Of a stretch of 64,000 nucleotides of DNA, positions 34,862 through 44,271 are shown one piece after another. This DNA comes from a virus, in the IMG/VR virus record IMGVR_UViG_3300042890_001842, positions 1 through 64,000 of that record; one strand, written 5' to 3'. The notes beneath the pieces are model-generated. The model saw only the letters and a program-made list of their open reading frames with translations, made no database searches and had not been told where the DNA came from. Both the position numbers and the translations under genes were made by a program. The first letter of the stretch is position 1. Each line of letters starts with the position of its first letter.

Positions 34862-35424
34862 CGCTCAGTTAAAACCTTATTTGCATAATGAGCAATTCCA
34901 AATGAGTCTGCTACATCAAAATCATTTAAAGACAACTTATATTTATTATTAAAGTAATCCACTGTTCTTTGCTTTCTCATATTTCTAATTTGATTCTTAT
35001 ACCAAGAGTCTGCGTAGCCTGGGTTGGCTAATCTTATTGCAGACTTCTCATCTTTCGTCGGATTTTTGTTGCCAATATACGCCTGCCAAGCGGTAGGGCT
35101 AATTGTAATAACCTTAGCACCAGTAGACATAAGCTCAGCAATAACAACTCCATAGACATATGATAATTTTATCACAGCATCTGGTGATCTGACAAGTACT
35201 GCTCCTTCAACAACAATATAATCTGCTTTTAATTCAGTTAACATTGCATTCATTTTAACCTTAGCGTCATAAATTTTTGCATATATATCAGATCCAACTA
35301 ACTCAACTTTACCCCATTTAATCGGAATATCATTTTCCATAAGGCAAAATGCTACTGAGTTAGTGGATGCGTCTATGCCAAGAACTCTATGTGCCTTGGT
35401 CTTAACAAGCTCAGCTAACTTCAT
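34858..35424 (-). CDS. RuvC-like Holliday junction resolvase
   Basis: 188 residues with RNase H-fold motifs: VLGIDASTNSVAF (Asp18), DYIVVEGAVL (Glu73) and FDVADSFGIAHYA near 168-180. Phage RuvC-like enzymes resolve recombination junctions. It sits in a recombination block with the Cas4-like nuclease and RecA. Confidence 0.85.
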   Translation of the reverse strand: MKLAELVKTKAHRVLGIDASTNSVAFCLMENDIPIKWGKVELVGSDIYAKIYDAKVKMNAMLTELKADYIVVEGAVLVRSPDAVIKLSYVYGVVIAELMSTGAKVITISPTAWQAYIGNKNPTKDEKSAIRLANPGYADSWYKNQIRNMRKQRTVDYFNNKYKLSLNDFDVADSFGIAHYANKVLTER

Positions 35425-35689
35425 CTATCATCCCTAATAATCTATAATTGTTTTCAGAATTTATTTTCTTTGTGCATTGTGAGCATAAGTCAGATTCATT
35501 ATATCTACTCAACTGAGATTTGCATTTCTTACATAGTCGAGCAAGACCATTTCTAATAGCCTTCTTTTCATAATACTTCTGCATAATACGACGATTTGTT
35601 GCAACTCTGCAACATTCATCACAGCAATACTTTTGATTATGAGTCTTTGACTCAAATTCTTTTGCACACTCTGTATTAGCGCATATCAT
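35411..35689 (-). CDS. multi-zinc-finger protein
   Basis: 92 residues with paired cysteines: C3...C8, C22-C23...C26-C27, CKKC (~53), CSQC (~69). The first half (CAKEFESKTHNQKYCCDECCRVATNRRIMQKYY) is like phage zinc-finger/HTH proteins. Likely nucleic-acid binding. Confidence 0.7.
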   Translation of the reverse strand: MICANTECAKEFESKTHNQKYCCDECCRVATNRRIMQKYYEKKAIRNGLARLCKKCKSQLSRYNESDLCSQCTKKINSENNYRLLGMIDEVS

Positions 35690-36477
35690 TACTTTGTCAT
35701 CTCATATAACTCAATTTGTACTGTGCCCACTGGAGTGTCTTTGCTGTAGCATTCCTTTTTGATTGGACAGTATGTGCATGGCATTTTAGACTTAGATGCT
35801 CCTGCTGGACGCATTGGTAGATCTCCGTCTTTAAAATTGTCATAAACTTCCTGCATCCACAAAAATGCATCCTCAATAATCTTTTTATTTGTCTCATTCA
35901 TTGAGACTGGAATTATAAGGATCTCCTGTGTGTTCTTGTTCTCATACAAGAAGAATCCTTCTTTAGCATTCTTGAGCTTCATATATGTAAGTAGCTGGAG
36001 CATATGGTTAGTTGAGGATTTCATTTCAGACTGTCTTGTATCCCATACCTCTTGCTTAGCCGTCTTAATTTCTCCAATTACAGTCTCGCCATCATATTCC
36101 ATAATAAGGTCAATGAATCCTCTGATTGGTGGATACTCATTAATAATCTCCTCTTCTTCTGCTCTCCACTCTGGCATAGTTTTAATTAGATTTTGCAATC
36201 TCTCATGAGCTTGAGTTCCCTGTGCCATATTAGCAACAGCAATAGCATCATTATCATCAATAAAAACTGCACCAGAAAAAGCCATGTACCAGTATCTTGG
36301 GCATTTGCCATGACCATAACCAAGTGAGCTTGGGCTAAACGACCTCTTTGTCATTTCTCCGTCTGCACGTTTTGTATTTCTGTATGCCTCATCAAGAAGC
36401 TCAGCAAATTTTTCTGGGTCAAAGAACTTTCCAGTATGCTTTTTAAATTTAAGATTTCTTACTATATCTCTACCCAT
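35689..36477 (-). CDS. Cas4/RecB-family exonuclease
   Basis: 262 residues. Motifs: FSPSSLGYGHGKCPRYWYMA, an E-x-x-I-x-G-F-I-D core (PPIRGFIDLIMEYDG), TVIGEIKTAK (E-x-K of PD-(D/E)XK nucleases), QLLTYM (Q-x-x-x-Y) and the C-terminal CTYCPIKKEC. With the Cys near 60 these give the four Fe-S ligands of Cas4. It probably resects DNA ends for recombination; no CRISPR array is present. Confidence 0.88.
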   Translation of the reverse strand: MGRDIVRNLKFKKHTGKFFDPEKFAELLDEAYRNTKRADGEMTKRSFSPSSLGYGHGKCPRYWYMAFSGAVFIDDNDAIAVANMAQGTQAHERLQNLIKTMPEWRAEEEEIINEYPPIRGFIDLIMEYDGETVIGEIKTAKQEVWDTRQSEMKSSTNHMLQLLTYMKLKNAKEGFFLYENKNTQEILIIPVSMNETNKKIIEDAFLWMQEVYDNFKDGDLPMRPAGASKSKMPCTYCPIKKECYSKDTPVGTVQIELYEMTK

Positions 36478-36815
36478 TATGAATTATACCTAACGACATA
36501 CTTAAGTGCATCTACAAGTTTGTCTATGGACTCTTTTACTGAATAATAAATGTTCTTTTTATTGTTGTTTGCAGTTCCAGCCTTGTCTTTTGCAATAGTT
36601 GAATATACTGATGCAAGTATAGCAAACTTAGTTGACATTGCTTGAAGTTCCATAATAAGCATTGGCGCTTTTGCAGAAGGAACATCTGGGTTCATTAGTA
36701 GCTTAACTACAATCGCCAGAGTTTTATCAAGATGTTCGTCTTTCATAAAATCATGTAAATCATTAAACTCTGTAATGTCGCTTATTAACTCTAGAGTATT
36801 TTTATCTTGTGTCAT
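36477..36815 (-). CDS. helical phage protein, unknown
   Basis: 112 residues from ATG 36815 (AAAGGATTATTTC upstream; a longer frame to 36851 overlaps the XapX gene). Helical, Met-rich (MLIMELQAMSTKFAILASVYSTIA). Frequently such a gene accompanies the Cas4-like nuclease; function unknown. Confidence 0.72.
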   Translation of the reverse strand: MTQDKNTLELISDITEFNDLHDFMKDEHLDKTLAIVVKLLMNPDVPSAKAPMLIMELQAMSTKFAILASVYSTIAKDKAGTANNNKKNIYYSVKESIDKLVDALKYVVRYNS

Positions 36816-36973
36816 GAAATAATCCTTTGCACTAATCCATATCCCATCCATAATCCAAATATACCCATCAATCCAGCAAATACAGGAGGTGCTGGAACTG
36901 GGAGTCTAAAAATGCTGAATACCGCACCAACTCCCATACCAGTAATAGTTGTTAAAAATACTTCTTTAATCAT
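36812..36973 (-). CDS. XapX-domain small membrane protein
   Basis: 53 residues: TGMGVGAVFSIFRLPVPAPPVFAGLMGIFGLWMGYGL is the XapX signature (two short membrane spans around the P-x-P-A-P-P turn). GAGGAGAATC precedes the ATG. Role in phages unknown. Confidence 0.82.
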   Translation of the reverse strand: MIKEVFLTTITGMGVGAVFSIFRLPVPAPPVFAGLMGIFGLWMGYGLVQRIIS

Positions 36974-37274
36974 GATTCTCCTCATAAAACTGGATCAGTT
37001 CTTCTAAAACTGCCCACTCAATAATTCCAAGACGGACCTTAGAATCTTCACCTATAATAATCTTTAAAGCTGGATGCATGTCTCTGCTTACTTTAAAAGT
37101 GTCTGTGCATATTTTTGACCAAACATCTTTGTTTAAAGTAAATGATCTACCAGCTTCTTTGTAATCTACTAAAAACTGTTTCCACTTTGCATCTCCTTTT
37201 TGATAATCTCCACGCCCACTATTTTTTTGAGCCTTGGCATTATCTCTTTTTACTTCTGATCTCTCTGACATCAA
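36966..37274 (-). CDS. possible Hjc/PD-(D/E)XK resolvase-like protein
   Basis: 102 residues. VKRDNAKAQKNSGRGDYQKGDA..., FLVDYKEAGRSFTLNKDVW resembles the GR-x-GD...V-D-x-K...S-x-x-L layout of archaeal Hjc or RecU resolvases. The gene family is common in actinobacteriophages. Catalytic assignment is tentative. Confidence 0.6.
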   Translation of the reverse strand: MMSERSEVKRDNAKAQKNSGRGDYQKGDAKWKQFLVDYKEAGRSFTLNKDVWSKICTDTFKVSRDMHPALKIIIGEDSKVRLGIIEWAVLEELIQFYEENHD

Positions 37275-37474
37275 TTTACCTGTACAGAATTATCATGACC
37301 ATTATCACATTTCCAAGTTAATAATAGTCTGTCGGGATCCCACCACCCACCATCCACATCAAGCTCACATTTGCCACAAGGACGAATGCCGTTGAGCTTT
37401 TCCAATGTGGAATGTACTTGCTCAACTACTTCTTCTTTTTTTAAAAACTCATTCAGATCTGGCACGTATCTCAC
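37271..37474 (-). CDS. small zinc-binding protein
   Basis: 67 residues, GTG start overlapping the end of recA. CGKCELDVDGGWWDPDRLLLTWKCDNGH is a zinc-ribbon-like C-x2-C...C-x3-H. Role unknown. Confidence 0.7.
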   Translation of the reverse strand: MRYVPDLNEFLKKEEVVEQVHSTLEKLNGIRPCGKCELDVDGGWWDPDRLLLTWKCDNGHDNSVQVN

Positions 37475-38456
37475 CTATCAATTTACCAACTACTTCTTTG
37501 TTAGAACGAAGATAATCTACAGCTTTAGCTCTACCTTGAAATCTTTCTTCACCAATAGTATACCAAGCTCCGCCCTTTTGAACAATTCCCATCATCTCTG
37601 CAACATCAAGTGTTTCTCCAACAGTATCTACACCAAGAGCTTCCCCTTGGTAATAAAAGTCGTACTGTCCTGATAGATTTGGGGGGCCAAGCTTGTTGTA
37701 ATCAATAATCCAGTTAACTGGCCTTCCAACCCTTTGTTCAATAATCTTGTCGCCAACTTTAATACCAGCCTTGATAGCATTAGCCTCAGCTTCAGACGAC
37801 CAAAGTTTAATGACTGTAGAAGAAAAGAACTTGACTGCCATGCCACCTGTTGGTATGTGACTAGCATGCATAGATCCAAATTGATTTCGTTGTTGTGAGA
37901 TGAGTACAAGTAATGTGTTTTTGTTTGCATAGTTTAACATCTTGACTGCGTGGGTCATATCCTTTGCTTCAGCGCCGATCTGCTTGGTATCTTGCAGATC
38001 CTTCATTTCATTTCCATCTTTTTCAAAATATATTCCTGGCAAAAGAGCTGAGATGGAATCTACTACAATAAGGTCTACTCCAGCTTCCATTAGCTTTACG
38101 CCAACGTCAACCATATCGTTTACTGTTTTTGCAGAAGAGTATATTAGCGCCTCTGAATCTACGCCAAGTTCTTCTGCCCACTTCTGATCGTATGATGCTT
38201 CTGCATCAATCCAAGCACATGTCTTTCCTTCTTGTTGTGCCAAAGCAATCATCTGTAGACAGAAAGATGACTTTCCAGCAGACTTATTGCCCCAAACAAG
38301 CACTTGTCTTCCATAACCAAGACCACCCTTTAATGCCATATTTAAGCCAATGCTTGGTGTTGCTTGCTTATCAACTTTTACATCTTGTGCTGATTGAACT
38401 CTTGCTCTTGTTTTAGGATCTAATTTAGCTAATATATCGTCTAATGCTATTGTCAT
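37449..38456 (-). CDS. recA: RecA recombinase
   Basis: 335 residues, a full-length phage RecA. Walker A G56-NKSAGKS63, IDAEASYD, Walker B VDLIVVDSISAL (~128), and the L2-side LISQQRNQFGSMHASHIPTGGMAVKF. Drives strand exchange for recombination-dependent replication and repair. No intein is seen in the Walker A loop, a frequent insertion site. Extended -10 promoter upstream. Confidence 0.95.
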   Translation of the reverse strand: MTIALDDILAKLDPKTRARVQSAQDVKVDKQATPSIGLNMALKGGLGYGRQVLVWGNKSAGKSSFCLQMIALAQQEGKTCAWIDAEASYDQKWAEELGVDSEALIYSSAKTVNDMVDVGVKLMEAGVDLIVVDSISALLPGIYFEKDGNEMKDLQDTKQIGAEAKDMTHAVKMLNYANKNTLLVLISQQRNQFGSMHASHIPTGGMAVKFFSSTVIKLWSSEAEANAIKAGIKVGDKIIEQRVGRPVNWIIDYNKLGPPNLSGQYDFYYQGEALGVDTVGETLDVAEMMGIVQKGGAWYTIGEERFQGRAKAVDYLRSNKEVVGKLIGEIRARSE

Positions 38457-38478
38457 TTTACTCTTTCTTCTCTATAGT

Positions 38479-38484
38479 ATTATA
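38479..38484 (-). promoter_or_regulatory. extended -10 promoter of recA
   Basis: TGA-TATAAT on the - strand, about 22 bases before the ATG, which follows AGAAAGAG. No -35 hexamer visible. Confidence 0.55.
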
Positions 38485-38488
38485 TCAT

Positions 38489-38836
38489 TTAGAATAGGTT
38501 GCCGTGAAGGGCTGGGCGTAACTTATTTTTTTCTATTTTGTTATTTAAAATTTCATCTAAACTATGAGTAACTGTTTCTTCATTTCTCATTGCTGCATAT
38601 ACATCTAGAAGCCTGATAATAACATCTGCCATTTCTTCTACAACTTCTTGAGACCCTTTGTTTTTACGGATAGCTTCCAAAACCTCAGTAACTTCCGAAT
38701 GTACGAGAGCCAATTTATTACCAATCTTGTCATGTGTATATTCGCCATGCCAAAATCCTTTTTCAATAGCAGTCTCATGTAGTACTGCAGATAATGCGTC
38801 TAAACCGTATTCAGTAACAATTTGATTACTATTCAT
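38489..38836 (-). CDS. MazG-like NTP pyrophosphohydrolase
   Basis: 115 residues. HSEVTEVLEAIRKN (E-x-x-E) and EEMADVIIRLLD (E-x-x-D) are the metal-binding helices of the all-alpha NTP-PPase fold. It could adjust nucleotide or ppGpp pools, as proposed for phage MazG. Confidence 0.85.
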   Translation of the reverse strand: MNSNQIVTEYGLDALSAVLHETAIEKGFWHGEYTHDKIGNKLALVHSEVTEVLEAIRKNKGSQEVVEEMADVIIRLLDVYAAMRNEETVTHSLDEILNNKIEKNKLRPALHGNLF

Positions 38837-39017
38837 CTTTATTCCTTAAGCTAAACTTAAACGTCAAATTTTGATCGTCATAGTCAACAACTAACTCTTT
38901 ATCTTCATTTTTTGCATTTATAAATTTATCTGTTTTAACTTCAAGTGTTCCATATTCTTCAAGCAATGCAACCAATATCTTATTTAAAGATAAAGATTGG
39001 ATAATTTCTTCTGTCAT
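38829..39017 (-). CDS. small phage protein, unknown
   Basis: 62 residues, helical then beta (VDYDDQNLTFKFSLRN). Coupled to dnaE upstream and mazG downstream by short overlaps. Confidence 0.65.
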   Translation of the reverse strand: MTEEIIQSLSLNKILVALLEEYGTLEVKTDKFINAKNEDKELVVDYDDQNLTFKFSLRNKDE

Positions 39018-42000
39018 TTTATCTCCTTAATCATAAAAGTCCCGTCATCTAGTTTAGATAAAACTGGGTTACAAACCATTCCATCTCTCATTTTTGCTAG
39101 AGTTATTTTATACATAGTCGGAAATGCAATTGCTCTGACTAAATTCTTATCTTTATCCGTCATTACAATATGAGACATAGTCTTTCCAGCCTTTGTTTGA
39201 TACGGCGTAAAGTTAATAACCATCTTTTCATTTTCATCTATATCGTATTGTTTCCTATATAGAAAATCTACAAATATATCTTTTGAGTCAGGGGTTACAT
39301 CATTTACATCAACGTATCTAGCTATTCTGTTATCTCCAACCAATATAAAGTACATCTTGCCAGACTCAATCTTTGTCTGTTCATGATCGAATAATCCAAT
39401 GCTGCCCGTCTCGTCAACCAACTCGACACGAGCCCAACCCTTTCCACGCTTAATACTCTTAACCATACCAAACATTACAAAGGATCCAATTGGATCAAAT
39501 TGATCAATTGTTAAAGCTTGAGCCTTAATTCTTGGAGGAATATTCTTTAACTCAAAAGAAGGTATACCAAGAAACTCATAATAGTTTTCTTTTTCTTTAC
39601 CCGTTCTTAAGTTATCTTCAAATGCTGCTCCGCCAATTGCATTCAATGAGCTTATTGCTCTGCTGTTAATACCACTACCTTTTTTTGAAGCCTTATCTAC
39701 AAAGTCTTTATATGTCTTGTATGGCCTATTCTCAATAATCTTATTAGCAATGCTATCTGAAATGTATTTGATTTCTGCTAGCCCAAACATTAAAGAGTCT
39801 TTTTGTAAAGAGAAATATACCTCTGACTCATTTATATGTGGAAGCTTAACCTTTAATCCAAGTCTTTTTGCCTCAATCAGATATTCTGTTCTTGTGTCTT
39901 TGTCTCCTTCGTTTTTGAGCGCTGCGAAAATAAACTCCAAAGGATAATGTAACTTAAGCCAAGCGGTATAATAAGAAAGCATAGAGTAAGCAACAGCGTG
40001 AGACCTATTGAACGAGTATCCAGCATGTGCCTCAAAGTCGTGCCAAAGTCTTTCTGCTTGCTTTTTTGAAATATGCTTTGAAGCACCTTCGACAAACTTA
40101 TCTTTGAACTGATCGAATTCTTTTGCATCTTTCTTCTTTCCAATGATCTTTCTAACCTTGTCTGCCTCAGACCAAGTCATTCCACCCAAGTGTACGCATG
40201 CCTGCATAACCTGTTCCTGATAAATAATCACACCATAAGTATTTTTTGTAAATGGCTGCATTATAGGATGAACATACTCTGTAGCCTCTTTGCCATTCTT
40301 TCTATTGATGTATGAAGCACCTACTGTATTCATGGCTCCTGGACGTACTAGGGCATTTGAAACAACAAGGTCTTCAAATTCATTTGCGCCCATCTTTATC
40401 AATAGGTTTGTATATGGCGTTGCTTCGGCTTGAAATACACCTTTAGTATAACCATCGCTCAACATCTTAAATACGTTTGCATCATTAAAGTTTATCTTAG
40501 CAAGTTCTATCTTCTTGCCCGTTCTTTTATTTACGGAAGCAATTGTATCTGAAATTACAGAAAGGCACTTAAGGCCTAGAGCATCAAGCTTGATCAGTCC
40601 AATATCAGCAACAGTGTCCATATCATATGCTATAACTGGGATTCTACCAGAAGCCTTATCTTCACGATCTTCTCTTGTTTCAACAGGGCCATAGTTTCTT
40701 AAGTCATCCTTTGCAACAATTACTCCAGCTGCGTGGATTCCAGTGCTTCTAATCTTTCCACGTAGTCTTTCAGCAAGCCATGTTACTTCTGGATACTTAA
40801 GTCTAAACTCTTTTGTATTTGGTGAAGATACGTATTCCTCAAATGTGTCAACAGATTTTAATGCATGATTAACTTCTCCAAGAGGAATCATAAAGGCACG
40901 AGCAGCATCTCTAATAACTCCCTTATCTTTAAAATAAGTAAAGGTAGAAATAGAGGCAACATATTTAAATTTCTTTTTTAAATATTCCTTTACCTCTTTA
41001 CGACGACGGTCTTCAAAGTCTGTATCGATATCAGGAAAGTCATTTCTATCTGGGTTGATAAATCGGAAAAACAGTAAGTCATACTCAATTGGATCTACAT
41101 CTGTAATTCCTAATGAATAACAAGTTAATGATCCAGCAGCAGAACCACGTCCTGGACCAACCATAATATTATTTTCTTTAGCCCAATTGATCATGTCTGC
41201 TACGATAAGAAAGTAGGAAGCAAAGTTCTTGTCCTTGATTACAGAAAGCTCTTCTTCTAAACGATTGATATATACTTCGTCTAAATCTTTGCCTATCTTC
41301 TTTAGTCCAGCATAAGACAACTCTCTCAACTTGTCATCCGCATCAGTCTTTGGTACTGGAAGTAGGTCTAAGTTTTTATGAAGATCATAATCCTTAATCT
41401 TGTCTGCCACCTCTAAAGTGTTATCAAATATATCTGTTCTATTTATTCCAGAGGTCTTAAAGTCTGCTTCAATTTCTTCACGAGTTTGCATAAACAAATT
41501 CATGCCCTTGAATGTCATTCTACGATCAGGATAAAGATAATCAAATCTATCAGACATATCATTCATTTGTCTAGACATGTCAAAGTCTGCATCCTTGTTC
41601 ATCTTAGGATTAGTAGAGATAATCAACAAAGCCTCTTCTAAAAGCCTATCCTCTTCTTTTGCATAATGCATATCGCTTGTAGCAATTGGCTTTATCTCAA
41701 GCTCGTCTGCTAGTTCTAAAAGAGATGAGTTTATTTCTGGCGGGTTATGAGATTGTACTTCAACATAAAAATCATCTTGAAAGATTTTCTTAAAATCTTT
41801 GAGCATAAGTCGTGCTTCAGACAGATCTCCTTTACTAATAGCCTTGCTAACAAGTCCATTAAGACATCCAGACAATACAATAATGCCTTCTGCATATTCC
41901 TTTAAAACCTCTCTATCAATTCTTGGCTTTGAGTAAAAGCCTTCTGTCCATGCTATCTCTTGCAGCTTATGGATATTGCTTAAACCCTTTTTGTTTTTTG

Positions 42001-42283
42001 CCAACAAAATAATATGGTTGTAAGCCTGAATACTCTTATCTTTAAATGATGACCTATCAAATCTATCAGTTGGAGAAATATATGCCTCTACCCCAAGGAT
42101 TGGCTTAATGCCATGCTCTTTACAAGCAATTTGCATATCACGATGAGATGACAATGTTCCATGATCTGTAATTGCAATTGCTGACATGCCTAGGGCTTTT
42201 GCCTGCTTTGCAATCTCGTCTGGTGAGTTCAAGCCATCCATCATTGAATAATGAGAATGTACGTGTAAATGTATAAAGTTCAT
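39014..42283 (-). CDS. dnaE: DNA polymerase III alpha subunit
   Basis: 1089 residues, near full DnaE length. PHP domain at the start (HLHVHSHYSMMDG), GPGRGSAAGSL at ~376, catalytic D418 and D420 (PDIDTDFE), the third Asp in IKLDALGLK, and an OB-fold near 960-1000 (GSFVMFGMVKSIKRGKGW). It is the phage replicase, unlike phages with a Pol I-type enzyme. Clamp, clamp loader and epsilon are not seen, so host partners are likely used. Ends within the operon with MazG and RecA. Confidence 0.95.
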   Translation of the reverse strand: MNFIHLHVHSHYSMMDGLNSPDEIAKQAKALGMSAIAITDHGTLSSHRDMQIACKEHGIKPILGVEAYISPTDRFDRSSFKDKSIQAYNHIILLAKNKKGLSNIHKLQEIAWTEGFYSKPRIDREVLKEYAEGIIVLSGCLNGLVSKAISKGDLSEARLMLKDFKKIFQDDFYVEVQSHNPPEINSSLLELADELEIKPIATSDMHYAKEEDRLLEEALLIISTNPKMNKDADFDMSRQMNDMSDRFDYLYPDRRMTFKGMNLFMQTREEIEADFKTSGINRTDIFDNTLEVADKIKDYDLHKNLDLLPVPKTDADDKLRELSYAGLKKIGKDLDEVYINRLEEELSVIKDKNFASYFLIVADMINWAKENNIMVGPGRGSAAGSLTCYSLGITDVDPIEYDLLFFRFINPDRNDFPDIDTDFEDRRRKEVKEYLKKKFKYVASISTFTYFKDKGVIRDAARAFMIPLGEVNHALKSVDTFEEYVSSPNTKEFRLKYPEVTWLAERLRGKIRSTGIHAAGVIVAKDDLRNYGPVETREDREDKASGRIPVIAYDMDTVADIGLIKLDALGLKCLSVISDTIASVNKRTGKKIELAKINFNDANVFKMLSDGYTKGVFQAEATPYTNLLIKMGANEFEDLVVSNALVRPGAMNTVGASYINRKNGKEATEYVHPIMQPFTKNTYGVIIYQEQVMQACVHLGGMTWSEADKVRKIIGKKKDAKEFDQFKDKFVEGASKHISKKQAERLWHDFEAHAGYSFNRSHAVAYSMLSYYTAWLKLHYPLEFIFAALKNEGDKDTRTEYLIEAKRLGLKVKLPHINESEVYFSLQKDSLMFGLAEIKYISDSIANKIIENRPYKTYKDFVDKASKKGSGINSRAISSLNAIGGAAFEDNLRTGKEKENYYEFLGIPSFELKNIPPRIKAQALTIDQFDPIGSFVMFGMVKSIKRGKGWARVELVDETGSIGLFDHEQTKIESGKMYFILVGDNRIARYVDVNDVTPDSKDIFVDFLYRKQYDIDENEKMVINFTPYQTKAGKTMSHIVMTDKDKNLVRAIAFPTMYKITLAKMRDGMVCNPVLSKLDDGTFMIKEIK

Positions 42284-42296
42284 AACCGCCTTTGAA

Positions 42297-42318
42297 ATGG
42301 GGGCCCGTAGGCCCCCAT
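42297..42318 (-). terminator. GC-rich hairpin between ssb and dnaE
   Basis: ATGGGGGCC (42297-42305) and GGCCCCCAT (42310-42318), loop CGTA. Only a short T-run follows leftward, so partial termination is likely, lowering dnaE relative to ssb. Confidence 0.62.
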
Positions 42319-42322
42319 CATA

Positions 42323-42994
42323 TTACCAATCTAAGCTGCTACTTGAAGCAGAAGACTCTTCTGTGTTGCTAGTTTCTCCAGTATAAAAAGCTTCTTGCTC
42401 TGCATACGGTACGTGACGAACTGCTGTCTTTTCTAAATCAAATAGTTCTAGACCAGAAAAATCAAATGGTGTTTCATCCTTTGCTAACGGAATAATTGTG
42501 TAACTGGTATCAGTCTTAGATCCGTTTCGCTTGATTCTCCACATAAGATTAGTAATGCTTCCAATCTCACCAGCATATTCAATTAGTGTAGGTGTAATTG
42601 TTTTACCGCTTGTTCCTTGAGAAAGAATTGCTACATATGGCTCTTCTTTTCCGTCATCAACAAGAACATTAATGTAAAGGCGTGTACGTGCCTTCCATCC
42701 TGCCTTTGGGTCCTTGCGATGCTGTTCATTAGCCCAGTCACGACCTTCTGTTTCCATAGTGTCTAGAGCCTTACGACGATAGTCTGCAGGATTAGTATGT
42801 TCCAATGCGATAAATCCACAGCCAAGCTTATCGTTATAATTTGGTGAATCTGGGTCTAGTTCTTGGAGGAATCGAATCTTTACGCTCTCTCCATCTTCAA
42901 CCTTTAGCCAACGTGCTTTGTTTTCATCCCCACCGCTGTAGGTAGGCTTATCTAGTGCTTTGTTTAAGTCTTTTAGACCTTTTACTATACTCAT
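42323..42994 (-). CDS. single-stranded DNA-binding protein (phage type)
   Basis: 223 residues. The layout is gp32-like: a short N-terminal arm, KVEDGESVKIRFLQELDP, a CG-x-x-ALEH segment, LYINVLVDDGKEEP, and a Ser/Glu-rich tail ending SSSSLDW, an acidic tip for partner binding. It coats ssDNA during replication. Promoter and leader hairpin are directly upstream; high expression expected. Confidence 0.8.
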   Translation of the reverse strand: MSIVKGLKDLNKALDKPTYSGGDENKARWLKVEDGESVKIRFLQELDPDSPNYNDKLGCGFIALEHTNPADYRRKALDTMETEGRDWANEQHRKDPKAGWKARTRLYINVLVDDGKEEPYVAILSQGTSGKTITPTLIEYAGEIGSITNLMWRIKRNGSKTDTSYTIIPLAKDETPFDFSGLELFDLEKTAVRHVPYAEQEAFYTGETSNTEESSASSSSLDW

Positions 42995-43013
42995 ATTATC
43001 TCCTTATATATTT

Positions 43014-43045
43014 GACGGTATAAATCCGTCTGTTCTTTTATTATA
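43014..43045 (-). promoter_or_regulatory. extended -10 promoter and leader hairpin of ssb
   Basis: TGA-TATAAT (43045-43040) is followed by a GACGG/CCGTC hairpin (43030-43014) in the leader before AAGGAG and the ATG. The hairpin could stabilise the mRNA or be an autoregulatory site. Confidence 0.55.
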
Positions 43046-44044
43046 TCACGAGTTCCAAGATCTGTATTCTATATCAGATACAGAGTTTTTGATACAGGCT
43101 TTAATCTCTTCATCAGTCATATCGCCTACATCTTTTGCATCATGTGGGTATATCTTACCATATTCGTAAGAAGCCCACAAGATGTCCTTATTTTTTAGTC
43201 TAGAAGCAATGCTTAATCCAAGCTCTCTTCCAGCTAAATCTGAGTCTGTCATTATAGTAATCCTATTAAAATATCTATTTAACAGGAATATGTTTTCTTT
43301 AGACAGGTGTCCTCCAAGTGTAGCAACTACATTTGGAAATCCCGCCTGATGTACACGTATCGCATCAAAGCTAGACTCAACAATGATTACATGTTCACCA
43401 ATTCTTTTAGCCCTATGTATATTGAACATAGTCTTATTCTTTGGCAAGTTTGTGCTATTCTTAAATACTTTTTCTTTTATTGATCTCCCAACAAGACCTA
43501 CTGGCATTCCATCTGGACTATGTACTGGAACAATGACCATGCCCATTTTGTTTGAATATCCCAACTTAAAATGTTTCATAGATTCTTCATTGATTCCACG
43601 AGATACAAAATAATCTTTAGCTTCTTGAGATCCACCAAGCTCAACGTATAGGTTGTCTAAAGTTTGCTGTGGAAACTCTTGAAAGTCTGGCTTTTCTTCA
43701 AGTACTGAGTTTAGGGTATCTTCAAACATGTCATCTGCACTTGGTTTTTTTGAAAGTATAAACCTTAAAGTTTCAAACTCATTTTTACCTAATATCTTCT
43801 TTACTAATTCTTTTATGCCACCAGCTTCTCCACATGAAGGGTTAAAGCATATCCATGCTCCAGTTTCTTCACTAATATAAAAGCATGCAGTATGTGTATT
43901 ATTGTGAAATGGGCAGTACAAGATGATGTTGTTATTAGACTCACCAACAATATTAAGGCCTAAGCCTTTTACTACTGCCTTGATTTGTCTAGGGGGATAG
44001 AGCGAGGTATCAGCTTGTTTTGAGATATTCCCTCTGTCTGCCAT
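43046..44044 (-). CDS. DnaG-type primase
   Basis: 332 residues from ATG 44044 (AAAGAAGAAGTC upstream). CHC2-type zinc finger (CPFHNNTHTACFYI...CFNPSCGEAGG, ~42-80), then the TOPRIM core with VIIVESSFDA (~220) and TDSDLAGRE (~268). Makes RNA primers for DnaE. Overlaps the 43972 gene by 73 bp, unusually long. Confidence 0.9.
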   Translation of the reverse strand: MADRGNISKQADTSLYPPRQIKAVVKGLGLNIVGESNNNIILYCPFHNNTHTACFYISEETGAWICFNPSCGEAGGIKELVKKILGKNEFETLRFILSKKPSADDMFEDTLNSVLEEKPDFQEFPQQTLDNLYVELGGSQEAKDYFVSRGINEESMKHFKLGYSNKMGMVIVPVHSPDGMPVGLVGRSIKEKVFKNSTNLPKNKTMFNIHRAKRIGEHVIIVESSFDAIRVHQAGFPNVVATLGGHLSKENIFLLNRYFNRITIMTDSDLAGRELGLSIASRLKNKDILWASYEYGKIYPHDAKDVGDMTDEEIKACIKNSVSDIEYRSWNS

Positions 44045-44271
44045 GACTTCTTCTTTCCTACATATACACCATGGATAGTCATTATGAATTTCCATGTCTC
44101 GCCTGTGAATTCTACCGAAAAGGCTGGGTCTATGTCAAGTACTCTGACATATCCCTTCCCTCTCATATCTTGAACTAGCAAATTCTCATACTGTGGTCTT
44201 AAACTAATTAACTGTGCATTGTCATAAAACTTTACATCAATTTGGAATCTTTTAATTTTTCGATGAGTCAC
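43972..44271 (-). CDS. conserved phage protein in the replication block
   Basis: 99 residues: RPQYENLLVQDMRGKGYVRVLDIDPAFSVEFTGETWKFIMTIHGVYVGKKKSWQTEG. This strongly patterned beta-rich protein recurs next to primase and helicase genes in actinobacteriophages; function unknown. Overlaps dnaB upstream and primase downstream. Confidence 0.8.
   Translation of the reverse strand: MTHRKIKRFQIDVKFYDNAQLISLRPQYENLLVQDMRGKGYVRVLDIDPAFSVEFTGETWKFIMTIHGVYVGKKKSWQTEGISQNKLIPRSIPLDKSRQ

Noticed and set aside
35689-36477. CRISPR-associated cas4
   Set aside because: The protein is Cas4-like, but there is no repeat-spacer array or other cas gene; it belongs to the phage recombination block.
37449-42283. 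Inteins in RecA or DnaE
   Set aside because: Both proteins read continuously through their conserved motifs, with normal length and no splicing-junction motifs.
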